64,000 nt of DNA from Acidimangrovimonas sediminis (lineage in GTDB: Bacteria; Pseudomonadota; Alphaproteobacteria; Rhodobacterales; Rhodobacteraceae). The notes under the pieces were generated by a model. The model saw only the letters and a list, made by a program, of their open reading frames with translations, was not told the origin of the DNA and searched no databases. The stretch spans positions 186,001 through 250,000 of the forward strand of contig NZ_PHSN01000013.1 of NCBI RefSeq assembly GCF_002871005.1, given 5' to 3'. The stretch's first letter is position 1; each line of letters opens with the position of its first letter. Both the position numbers and the translations under genes were made by a program. Positions 34,307 through 42,550 of this stretch are shown piece after piece.

Positions 34307-36297
34307 GCGCGGGCCCCCTCCCGGCCGGTTTCCCGCAAGGCATAGGCGATGGCGGCCACTGCGACCATCAGCACGAACCCCGCGATATCGGTGTAGCCCC
34401 CGGGCACGAGGACCATCAAGCCCGCCACCCCCATCAGCACCCGTAACACTGGCGTGAGCTTGCCCACACCGTAAAGCCAGCCCTCCATCGCCGTGGTCAT
34501 CGCCCAGATCGCCAGCGCGCTGAGGATCAGCCGCGTCAGGATCTCGCCCCAGCCGCCGACCATGATCAGCGCCGGGTCGTAGACGAAGATGAACGGCAGG
34601 ATGAAGAGGATGCCGCCAAGCCGCATGGCATAGACCCCGGTCTTCATCGGCGGCGACTTGGCGATCGACGAGGCGGTGATCGCGGCAAGCGCCACCGGCG
34701 GGGTGATGTAGCTCAGCATCCCCCAGTAGAGGATGAAGAGGTGGCTTGCGAGAGGGTTGAGCCCCGCCTGGATCAGCGCAGGCGCCAGCAGGATCGACAG
34801 GAAGATGTAGCACGCGCTCACCGTCATCCCCATGCCGAGGACGAAGCTGGTGATCGCGCCGGCGATCAGCATCAGGGGTACGCTGCCGTCGGCATAAAGC
34901 AGCAGCTCGCGCGAGAAGGCGCCGGCGACGCCGGAATAGCTCAATCCCCCCACGATCAGCCCGATCCCCGCCAGCACGGCGACCAGACCCGCGATGTTCT
35001 TGACGATGTCGAACAGCAGCGCGACCGCCTTCCACGGCGTGATCCGGGTGTCGCTGCGGAAGGCCGTGGCGACCAGCAGCACGGCCGAGGCGGCATAGGG
35101 CGAATAGGTCTCCTGCCGGAGGCCCATCAGCACGTAGACCAGCACGAGGAGGCCCAGAAGATAGGGCCAGCCGCGGATCAGCGTGGGCAGCAGCGGCGGG
35201 ATCTCCTCGGGCGGGGATCCCTTGAGGCCGCGGCGCGCGGCGAACATGTCGACCTGAAAAAGGAGCGCGGCATAGAACAGCACGGCCGGGATGAAGGCCG
35301 CGGCGGCCACATCGGCATAGGGCACGCCCAGGAACGAGGCCATGATGAAGGCGACCGTCCCCATCACCGGCGGCATCAGGGTGGCCCCGGTCGAGGCGCA
35401 GCTTTCAATCGCACCGGCATAGACCGCCGGGTAGCCGATCTTCTTCATCGTCGGAATCGAGAACGGCCCGATCGTCAGGATGTTCGAGATCACCGACCCG
35501 GACAGAGAGCCCAGGATGCCGCTGCCCAGCACCGCCACCTTGGCCGGCCCGCCGCGCGAGCGGCCCAGAAGGGCGGCGGCGAGGTCCATGAAGAACTCGG
35601 CCCCCTTGGTCACGGTCAGGACCGAGCCGAAGATGACGAAGCCGATGACCAGCTCGGCCACCACCTGCATCGGGATGCCGATGATGCTCTCCACCCCCAG
35701 CACATGGGCCTGGATCGCCTCGAGCGGGCCATAGGCCGTGCCCCACAGGAACCCGGGCATGTGGTCGGCGAAAAGCGGGTAGGACCCGAAGAAGAGCGCG
35801 GTCGCCAGCAGGATCCAGCCCGCCGCGCGCCGCACCCCCTCCAGCGCCGCGACGATGACGACGCCCGAGGCCAGCTGCGCCGGCAGGGGCGCCGCATATT
35901 CCCAGCCCTGCTGGATGATGTCGAGGCCATGCGCGCCCAGATAGGCGACCGAGACCAGCAACGCCGCGCTCAGCGCCCAGTCGTACCAGCGCGGGCCGTC
36001 CACGTCGGCGCGGCGCGCGGGCACCGACAGGAAGGCGCAGCTGAGGAAGATACCGATCAGGTAATAGAGGTAGCTGTTGCCCAGTGGCTGGAACCCGAAC
36101 AGGTTCAGCAGGAACACCTGGTTCAGCGCCAGCACGACGCCGAAGCCGCCCAGTACCAGCACCACGATCCGGGTGAGGCCGGCGGGCCGGACATTGGGTG
36201 GCGGCATCAGCTCGGTCATGCCAGCATGACTGGAACCCTTGGCCACGGCGCCTTCCGCGGCGGAGGGTGCATCGGGCGGGGTCACGGGATCGCTCAT
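34303..36297 (-). CDS. TRAP transporter fused permease (TAXI type, DctQ-DctM)
   Basis: The 664-residue protein has a small N-terminal DctQ-like part and a large DctM part with many spans. Landmarks are LGSGILGSLSGSVISNILTIGPFSIPTMKK and STGATLMPPVMGTVAF, diagnostic of 4TM/12TM TRAP fusions. ATG 36297 has AGGAGT seven bases upstream. It is sodium-driven and works with the TAXI binding protein upstream to import a carboxylic acid. Confidence 0.92.
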   Translation of the reverse strand: MSDPVTPPDAPSAAEGAVAKGSSHAGMTELMPPPNVRPAGLTRIVVLVLGGFGVVLALNQVFLLNLFGFQPLGNSYLYYLIGIFLSCAFLSVPARRADVDGPRWYDWALSAALLVSVAYLGAHGLDIIQQGWEYAAPLPAQLASGVVIVAALEGVRRAAGWILLATALFFGSYPLFADHMPGFLWGTAYGPLEAIQAHVLGVESIIGIPMQVVAELVIGFVIFGSVLTVTKGAEFFMDLAAALLGRSRGGPAKVAVLGSGILGSLSGSVISNILTIGPFSIPTMKKIGYPAVYAGAIESCASTGATLMPPVMGTVAFIMASFLGVPYADVAAAAFIPAVLFYAALLFQVDMFAARRGLKGSPPEEIPPLLPTLIRGWPYLLGLLVLVYVLMGLRQETYSPYAASAVLLVATAFRSDTRITPWKAVALLFDIVKNIAGLVAVLAGIGLIVGGLSYSGVAGAFSRELLLYADGSVPLMLIAGAITSFVLGMGMTVSACYIFLSILLAPALIQAGLNPLASHLFILYWGMLSYITPPVALAAITASSIAKSPPMKTGVYAMRLGGILFILPFIFVYDPALIMVGGWGEILTRLILSALAIWAMTTAMEGWLYGVGKLTPVLRVLMGVAGLMVLVPGGYTDIAGFVLMVAVAAIAYALRETGREGARA

Positions 36298-36390
36298 CGC
36301 AAGACTCCTGCGGATAGGTGAGACGCGGGACGCAGGCGGGGGTGCCGCCTGCGTCCGCAAGATCGGGGGCCCCGGAGGGCGCGGATCAGG

Positions 36391-37533
36391 TCAGTCGCCG
36401 AGACCGGCGACGACCTCCTGCCGCTTCGCCATCCAGGCCTTCTCGAAGTCTTCCTTCGAATCGCCCTTGTGCGCCGGGGCGAATTCCTTCCACGCGGCCA
36501 TCAGCGCATCGAGACGCTTGATACGCTTGTTGTTCCAGGCGTCGTCCTCGGCGGTCCAGACGCCCTTTTCCTTCAGGTAGCGGATCGCACCCGGGTGGAA
36601 CGGCACGTCGATCGGCGGCTCGCCCGCCTCCTGGATCTTCCACCGCTTCATCGTGGCGGTGCCGTCCTTGTACATGTCGTAGGTCTCGTCCAGCGCCTTG
36701 ATGAAGGCGTAGACCTCGTCATCCGACTTGTCGGCGGTCGTGGCGATCACCGGGTAGCGGTAGGCGGCCATCGGCACGCTCTCGCCCTTCTTCAGGCCCG
36801 CGGCGATGTCCTCGTTGAAGGGCTTCATGATCGGCAGCACCTTCTCGAGCGCGGCCCAGCCCTTCTTGTTGTCCGCCGGCAGCGGCACCCAGTAGATTCC
36901 GCGCGGGCTTTCGGCCAGTTCGTAAAGCTGGCTGGTGGTCGGCGTGGTGCAGGTGAAATCGGCCTGGTTCTTGGTCATCGACGACATCGCCGCCGAATAG
37001 GTCGGGAAGGTGATCGGGTCGACATCCTTCACGGTCAGGCCGCCAAAGGCGAGGATGGCCTCGCATTTCACGTTGACCGAAGGGTTGCCCGCGACCAGCG
37101 CCATGCGCTTGCCCTTGGCATCGGCGACGGTGCGGATGTTGGCATCCTTCGCCGTGACCATCGAGATCGAGGCCGGACGTCCCAGCACCGCGCGCAGGTT
37201 CTTGGGCCCCCATTGCGGCGCGGCGAAATCATAGGCCCCGTCCGAGATGAAGAAGGTCTCGGTCGCGAGATAGCCGTAATCGGCCTTGCCCATCAGCAGG
37301 GGCTGCAACCGCCCGATACCGCTGCCCGAGGGCAGGATCCGCACCTTGGTGCCGAACTTCTGGCCAAGCGCGTCGGCGATGGCCGAGGCTTCGGCATAGC
37401 CGGCGGAGCCGACGTCATAGCTGGTCCAGATCATCGTCTTGGGCAGCTCCTGCGCCACCGCAGCCCCGGCCAGCAACGCAAGCGCGCCGGCCATCGCCGC
37501 CGGACGCACCAGTTTCGTGATCGTGAAGTGCAT
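36391..37533 (-). CDS. TRAP transporter TAXI-family solute-binding protein
   Basis: The 380-residue periplasmic protein has a signal peptide (MHFTITKLVRPAAMAGALAL...AVAQ) and the TAXI features TSYDVGSAGYAEASAIADAL and LPSGSGIGRLQPLLMGKADYG. ATG 37533 has a GGAGGAG ribosome site. It is the first gene of the four-gene operon: SBP, permease, scoA, scoB. Ligand is unknown. Confidence 0.92.
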   Translation of the reverse strand: MHFTITKLVRPAAMAGALALLAGAAVAQELPKTMIWTSYDVGSAGYAEASAIADALGQKFGTKVRILPSGSGIGRLQPLLMGKADYGYLATETFFISDGAYDFAAPQWGPKNLRAVLGRPASISMVTAKDANIRTVADAKGKRMALVAGNPSVNVKCEAILAFGGLTVKDVDPITFPTYSAAMSSMTKNQADFTCTTPTTSQLYELAESPRGIYWVPLPADNKKGWAALEKVLPIMKPFNEDIAAGLKKGESVPMAAYRYPVIATTADKSDDEVYAFIKALDETYDMYKDGTATMKRWKIQEAGEPPIDVPFHPGAIRYLKEKGVWTAEDDAWNNKRIKRLDALMAAWKEFAPAHKGDSKEDFEKAWMAKRQEVVAGLGD

Positions 37534-37714
37534 GTCTCTCCTCCCTGGATTCCCTGCCGCCCCTGTGCGCCCGTGGCTTTTTGAGCACAGGCCACGTTCC
37601 TCCTCGCGGCCTCGTGCGCCTCCGTGCGCGCGCAGCTTCTTGACACAGGCTGTCGCCCCGGAACTCATGTTGCAAGAGCATTGTAGGGCATATCAGCCAT
37701 AAGGATACGGCATC

Positions 37715-38629
37715 TTGGATTTCCGCCAGTTGCGCAGCTTCGTTCAGATCGTCGAACTTGGCAGCATCACCGCCGCGGCCGAGCGCCTGCAGATCGCGCA
37801 GCCCGCGCTTTCGCGCCAGATCCAAGCGCTGGAAGAGGAGCTTGGCGTGACACTGCTGCGCCGCCACGGCCGCGGCGTCGTGCCGACCGATGAGGGGCGC
37901 ACGCTGGCCGACCGGGCGCGTCAGGTGCTGGACGACGTCGCCAGCATGGCGCGCGACGTCGCGGCCCGCGACCACCGGCTGCGCGGCACTGTCACGCTGG
38001 GCCTGCCGCCGACGGTCGCCGAGGTGCTGGCGACGCCACTGGTGGCCGAGACGCTGCGCCTGCATCCCGAAGTGAAGCTGCGCATCGTATCGGGGTTCTC
38101 GGGGCATGTGCAGGACTGGCTGCAGCGCGGCACGATCGACATCGGGGTCACCTACCAGACCGGGAAGGTGCCGCTGGTACGCAGCCATCCGCTTCTTCTG
38201 GAACGGCTTTTCCTGATCGAGCCGGCGGGATCGCCGGAAGGGCCGGTGACCCTTGCCGAGGCGCTGGGACGCAACCTGATCCTGCCCAGTCCCGACCACG
38301 GGCTGCGCCGCCTCGTCGACCGTGCCGCACGCGAGCAGGGCGTGACACCGCATGTTGGCCTGGAGATCGACATCCTGCCGACGCTGGTGGCCTTCGTGCT
38401 GCGCGGTGCGGGCAGCACCATCCTGCCGCTGGTCAGCGTCTTCTCGCAGGTCAACGAGGGCAAGCTGGTCGCCCGCCCGATCCGCAGCCCTGCGCTTGAC
38501 CGCACGCTGGTGATCTGGACCCCGCTGACCCGCCAGGCCACCCGCCTCACCGGCCCGTTCATGGAGATGCTGAACGCAACCGTGAGGCGCCTCGTGACCG
38601 GCGGAGAGTGGCCCGGAACCGAGCTTTGA
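37715..38629 (+). CDS. LysR-family transcriptional regulator
   Basis: This 304-residue LysR protein (DFRQLRSFVQIVELGSITAA, AERLQIAQPALSRQIQAL) starts at TTG 37715, preceded by AAGGA. It is divergent from the TRAP-TAXI/CoA-transferase operon with a 181-base gap, so it probably regulates that operon. The C-terminal domain resembles the CbbR/nitrogen-assimilation type. It is distinct from the LysR at 27978. Confidence 0.9.
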   Translation: MDFRQLRSFVQIVELGSITAAAERLQIAQPALSRQIQALEEELGVTLLRRHGRGVVPTDEGRTLADRARQVLDDVASMARDVAARDHRLRGTVTLGLPPTVAEVLATPLVAETLRLHPEVKLRIVSGFSGHVQDWLQRGTIDIGVTYQTGKVPLVRSHPLLLERLFLIEPAGSPEGPVTLAEALGRNLILPSPDHGLRRLVDRAAREQGVTPHVGLEIDILPTLVAFVLRGAGSTILPLVSVFSQVNEGKLVARPIRSPALDRTLVIWTPLTRQATRLTGPFMEMLNATVRRLVTGGEWPGTEL

Positions 38630-38817
38630 GAGCGATCGGAGGGGGAGCGGGCGGGGCCCGGACAGGCGCCCGAACAGGGGTATCGGCCCGCCCTGCACCC
38701 CGGGCATGCCCCGAGCAGTGAAATGCATTTGCGGCATTCCTGAAATTCGTAATCGGCTTTTGTCCGTCCCGGGCGGCCGCGCTAGGCTCCCCCGCATGGT
38801 GAGCGGAGGAGGCCCGG

Positions 38818-39945
38818 ATGGTTGATGCACCCCTCGAGGGCCTTCTGGTCGTGTCGATAGAACAGGCCGTCGCAGCGCCGTTCTGCACCGCGCGGTTGGC
38901 CGATGCCGGCGCAAGGGTGATCAAGGTCGAGCGCCCGGAAGGCGATTTTGCCCGCGGCTACGACGCCGCGGCGCAGGGGCTGTCGAGCTATTTCGTCTGG
39001 CTCAACCGCGGCAAGGAATCGCTCGCGCTCGACCTCAAGACCCCGGCCGACCGTGCGCTCTTCGAACGGATCGTCGCCGGGGCGGACGTGCTGGTGCAGA
39101 ACCTCAAGCCCGGCGCCTTGGACCGGATGGGCCTTGGCCCGGCAGAGCTTCGGGCGCGCCACCCGCGGCTGATCACCTGCTCGATCAGCGGCTACGGCGA
39201 CACCGGCCCCTATGCCACGCGCAAGGCCTACGACCTGTTGATCCAGGCCGACAGCGGGCTGTGTTCCATCACCGGCGGGCCGGGCGAACCCGCCCGCGTC
39301 GGCATCTCCATCGTCGACATCGCGACCGGCGCCACCGCGCATGCCGCGATCCTCGAGGCACTGATCGGCCGCAGCATCCACGGCCGCGGCGCCGACATCC
39401 GGATCTCGATGTTCGATGTCATCGCGGACTGGCTCGCAGTGCCCTATTTCCACGCCAAGTCGGGCAAGCCGCCGAAGCGGATCGGCCTCGCCCATCCGTC
39501 GATCTGCCCCTACGGCGTGTTCACCACGCGCGACGGCGCCGACCTGCTGATCGCGGTGCAGAACGAACGTGAATTCAAGATCTTCGCCGATCAGGTCATG
39601 GGGCAGCCCGGGCTGGCGGCCGATCCGGTCTTCGGCACCAACAACGCCCGCGTCGCCAACCGCGAGGCAGTGGATGCCGCCATCGCCGCACGGCTGGCCA
39701 CGATGGACCGGACCGAGGTGGTGGACGCACTGCTGAAGGCCGACATCGCCTTTGCCGACGTGAACGAGCTTCAGGGGCTGATCGACCACCCGCACCTGAC
39801 ACTTGCCCGGGTCGAGACGGGCGTGGGCACGCAATCCCTCCCCGCCCCGGCCGCCACGGTGGACGGCGTGCGCCGGATCGGCGCACGGGTGCCCGATCTC
39901 GGTGCGGACACGGCAGCCATCCGGGTGGAGTTCGGCGGGGGCTGA
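38818..39945 (+). CDS. Class III (CaiB/BaiF) CoA-transferase
   Basis: This 375-residue protein has the CaiB fold: LADAGARVIKVERPEGDFARG, NRGKESLALDLK and the catalytic Asp139 in KAYDLLIQADSG. The family forms acyl-CoA from a carboxylate through an aspartyl-CoA intermediate. Given the CitE lyase and hydratase 7-9 kb upstream, it is a candidate itaconate/mesaconate/citramalate CoA-transferase. Other family members act on oxalate, carnitine or bile acids, so the assignment is tentative. It converges on the SDR gene. Confidence 0.85.
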   Translation: MVDAPLEGLLVVSIEQAVAAPFCTARLADAGARVIKVERPEGDFARGYDAAAQGLSSYFVWLNRGKESLALDLKTPADRALFERIVAGADVLVQNLKPGALDRMGLGPAELRARHPRLITCSISGYGDTGPYATRKAYDLLIQADSGLCSITGGPGEPARVGISIVDIATGATAHAAILEALIGRSIHGRGADIRISMFDVIADWLAVPYFHAKSGKPPKRIGLAHPSICPYGVFTTRDGADLLIAVQNEREFKIFADQVMGQPGLAADPVFGTNNARVANREAVDAAIAARLATMDRTEVVDALLKADIAFADVNELQGLIDHPHLTLARVETGVGTQSLPAPAATVDGVRRIGARVPDLGADTAAIRVEFGGG

Positions 39946-39967
39946 CCCCCGCCGCCCGGCGCCCGGA

Positions 39968-40891
39968 TCAGACCGGATCCCAGCTGAAGACGTCGCCCGA
40001 GCGTTCCATCGGAACGAAGCTTCCCCTGAAGGCGGGCATCGCGCGCTCGGCGATCAGCTCGGGCGTCCAGCCCTCGGCCGCCTGGACCGAGCGGATCGGG
40101 CGGGTCTGGCTGAACAGGAACACCTCGTTCATCCGCGCGGCAAAGATCTGGCCGCTCACCCCTTCCGCCGCGGGCGAGGCAAGGAAGACGACGATCGGCG
40201 CGTTGGTCTCGGGCGTCATCTTCTTCATGCGCTCGACGCGCGCCTGCTCCTCGGGTGTCTTGGCGGGGATGGAATCCGTCATCCGGCTCCAGGCAAAGGG
40301 CGCCACGCAGTTCGACCGCACCCCGAACCGCGCCATGTCCAGCGCGATCGACTTCGACAGCCCGACGATCCCCAGCTTGGCCGCGGAATAGTTCGCCTGG
40401 CCGAAGTTGCCGATCAGCCCCGAGGTGGAGGTCATGTGCACGTAGGCGCCGGAGTTCTGCAGCCGGAACACCTCGGCCACTGCGCGGCTCATGTAGAAGC
40501 TGCCGTTCAGGTGAACGCCGATCACGGCTTCCCAGTCGGCGGGGTCCATCTTGTGAAAGATCACGTCGCGCAGGATGCCTGCGTTGTTCACCAGCGCGTC
40601 GATCTGGCCCCATGTGTCCATCGCGATCTCGACCGTGCGTTTCGCGCCGGCCCAGTCCGAGACGCTCTCGGACGAGATCACCGCCTCGCCTCCCAGCGCC
40701 TCGATCATCGCCTTGGTCTCTTCCGCCGGGGCGGAGGAGCGTTCGCCCGTGCCGCCCAGCGAGACGCCGATGTCGTTGATCACCACCCGTGCGCCCGCCT
40801 TGGCAAACTCCAGCGCGATGCCGCGCCCGATGCCGCCACCGGCACCGGTGACGACCGCAACCTTGCCCTGAAGGCCCAGATCAATGGCCAT
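39968..40891 (-). CDS. Short-chain dehydrogenase (17-beta-HSD4/MFE-2-like 3-hydroxyacyl-CoA dehydrogenase)
   Basis: The 307-residue Rossmann protein has TGAGGGIG (15-22), NNAG (102-105) and the Ser155/Tyr168/Lys172 active site (YSAAK). The opening DLGLQGKVAVVTGAGGGIG and VINDIGVSLGG match the dehydrogenase domain of peroxisomal multifunctional enzyme 2, which oxidises (3R)-hydroxyacyl-CoA. It is the last gene of the eight-gene operon. A hydratase-2 gene three positions upstream would supply its substrate. Confidence 0.88.
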   Translation of the reverse strand: MAIDLGLQGKVAVVTGAGGGIGRGIALEFAKAGARVVINDIGVSLGGTGERSSAPAEETKAMIEALGGEAVISSESVSDWAGAKRTVEIAMDTWGQIDALVNNAGILRDVIFHKMDPADWEAVIGVHLNGSFYMSRAVAEVFRLQNSGAYVHMTSTSGLIGNFGQANYSAAKLGIVGLSKSIALDMARFGVRSNCVAPFAWSRMTDSIPAKTPEEQARVERMKKMTPETNAPIVVFLASPAAEGVSGQIFAARMNEVFLFSQTRPIRSVQAAEGWTPELIAERAMPAFRGSFVPMERSGDVFSWDPV

Positions 40892-40913
40892 GTCTTTCTC
40901 CTTTTCCGTTTGG

Positions 40914-41675
40914 TCACTTGCCCTTGAAGGCAGGCTTGCGTTTCTCGAAGAAGGCCGCGCGCCCCTCGGCCGCGTCCTCGCTGAACATCAGGAAGGGCTG
41001 CAATTCGCGCTCGTAATCCAGCGCGCGGTCGATCTCGGCGGCGAACCAGTCCTTCACCAGCATCCGCGGCAGGGGCGCCACGGCGGCCGCCTCGCGCGCG
41101 ACCTGCGTCGCGCGGGACAGCGCCCCGCCCGGTGGCGCGATCTCGTCGATCGCGCCGAGGCGCAGCGCCTCGGCCGCGTCCAGTCGACCGGAGGACAGAA
41201 AGATCCGCTGCGCCCGCCCCGCCCCGATCCGCGCCGAGAGCGTGGCCAGAAGCCCCATGTCCGGGATCAGCCCGACCCCGCCGAAGCTGGCGGCGAAGCG
41301 TGCGTCCTCGGCCGCCACCACCGTCTCGCAGACCGCGGCGAGCGAAAAGCCGCCCCCCGCCGCCCAGCCTTCGACCGCCGCCACCAGCGGCTTGGAGAAC
41401 CGCGCCATCCGTCCCATCAGCTCGCGCGCGACGGTAAAGCGTTCGCGCGCAATGTGGATGTCGGTCACCCCCTGCTGGTCGCGGATATCGCCCCCTGCCG
41501 AGAATTGCCCCCCTGCCCCGGTGATCACCACGCCGGCGACGCCCGGGTCGCGCTCGGCCTCGGCCAGCGCGTCGCGCAGCGCCAGGCGCACGCCATGCCC
41601 CGCCGGATTGCGCCGGGCCGGCTCGTCCAGCGTCAGGATGCGGATACCATCGTCGTTCGTGATCGTCAGTCCCAT
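40914..41675 (-). CDS. Enoyl-CoA hydratase/isomerase family
   Basis: This 253-residue crotonase-fold protein has ITGAGGQFSAGGDI (oxyanion hole) and EGWAAGGGFSLAAVCETVVAAE. In the catalytic segment (ASFGGVGLIPDMGLL) neither of the two standard glutamates is evident, only Asp, as in PaaG-type isomerases or hydrolases, so the reaction may not be simple hydration. ATG 41675 is chosen from a longer open frame because the crotonase fold begins there. It lies between the SDR and hydratase-2 genes. Confidence 0.82.
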   Translation of the reverse strand: MGLTITNDDGIRILTLDEPARRNPAGHGVRLALRDALAEAERDPGVAGVVITGAGGQFSAGGDIRDQQGVTDIHIARERFTVARELMGRMARFSKPLVAAVEGWAAGGGFSLAAVCETVVAAEDARFAASFGGVGLIPDMGLLATLSARIGAGRAQRIFLSSGRLDAAEALRLGAIDEIAPPGGALSRATQVAREAAAVAPLPRMLVKDWFAAEIDRALDYERELQPFLMFSEDAAEGRAAFFEKRKPAFKGK

Positions 41676-41686
41676 GCCATTCCCCC

Positions 41687-42550
41687 TCAGCCGACCGCCG
41701 CCAGCCCGTTGCCGATCACCACGCGTCCGCTCTCCGCCTCGACGGTGCGGAAGGATCCGTCGTGCCAGACCTGGGTGCGCAGCCGCTCCCCCGGCGTGAC
41801 GGTGGCGGTAAAGCGCGCCTGAAGCCCCCGGAACCGCGCCGGATCGCCCTCGCAGAGCGTCCGCACCAGCCCGTGCGCCGCGATCCCCAGCGTGCAGAGC
41901 CCGTGAAGGACCGGACGTGCGAACCCCGCCTTGGCCGCCACCTCGGGCGACAGGTGCAGCGGGTTCTGATCGCCGTTCCAGCGGTACCACAGCGCCTGTT
42001 CGGGCCGGGTCTGCGTCTCGAATTCGGCATCGGGCGCGCGCTCGGGCAGGGTATGGGCTTTGGTCGTGGGCGTCTCGCCGAAGCGCGACCCCGGGGCGCC
42101 GCTGAACCCGCCGTCGCCGCGCAGGAAGATCGTCGCCTGGGTGGTGGCGTAAAGCGTGCCGGTCCCCGCGTCGCGCAGCTCCTTTTCCGAATAGAGCAGC
42201 GCGCCCTTGCCCTCGCCCTTGTCGACGAGGCCGATGACGCGGGTCTTGCCGATCACCTCGCCCTCGGGCGGAAGGGGGGCGTGGATCGCGATCCCCTGCT
42301 CGCCATGCACCAGCCGCACCGCATCCACCCCGGTATCGGCATTGCCCAGCCAGAAGCCGGGATGGCCCAGCACCAGCGGCAGCGTCGGAAAGGGCTCCGG
42401 CGTGCCGGCCCCGACGAAGCGCAGGTCGCCCGCATCCATCGGGTCGTGCCCTACGCCGATGGACAGCGCATAGAACGCGGTGTCGCGCGGGCCATAGACC
42501 TGGCGCACCTCGGGGATGTCGTAGCTCAGCAGGTGGTCGGGGTCGATCAT
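41687..42550 (-). CDS. MaoC/hydratase-2 family (R)-enoyl-CoA hydratase
   Basis: This 287-residue double-hotdog protein has the hydratase-2 motif YRWNGDQNPLHLSPEVAAKA with the catalytic Asp/His pair, followed by PVLHGLCTLG. It resembles the central hydratase domain of peroxisomal MFE-2 (HSD17B4). Its product, a (3R)-hydroxyacyl-CoA, fits the SDR in the same operon. The start overlaps the upstream gene's stop (42547-42550). Confidence 0.88.
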   Translation of the reverse strand: MIDPDHLLSYDIPEVRQVYGPRDTAFYALSIGVGHDPMDAGDLRFVGAGTPEPFPTLPLVLGHPGFWLGNADTGVDAVRLVHGEQGIAIHAPLPPEGEVIGKTRVIGLVDKGEGKGALLYSEKELRDAGTGTLYATTQATIFLRGDGGFSGAPGSRFGETPTTKAHTLPERAPDAEFETQTRPEQALWYRWNGDQNPLHLSPEVAAKAGFARPVLHGLCTLGIAAHGLVRTLCEGDPARFRGLQARFTATVTPGERLRTQVWHDGSFRTVEAESGRVVIGNGLAAVG

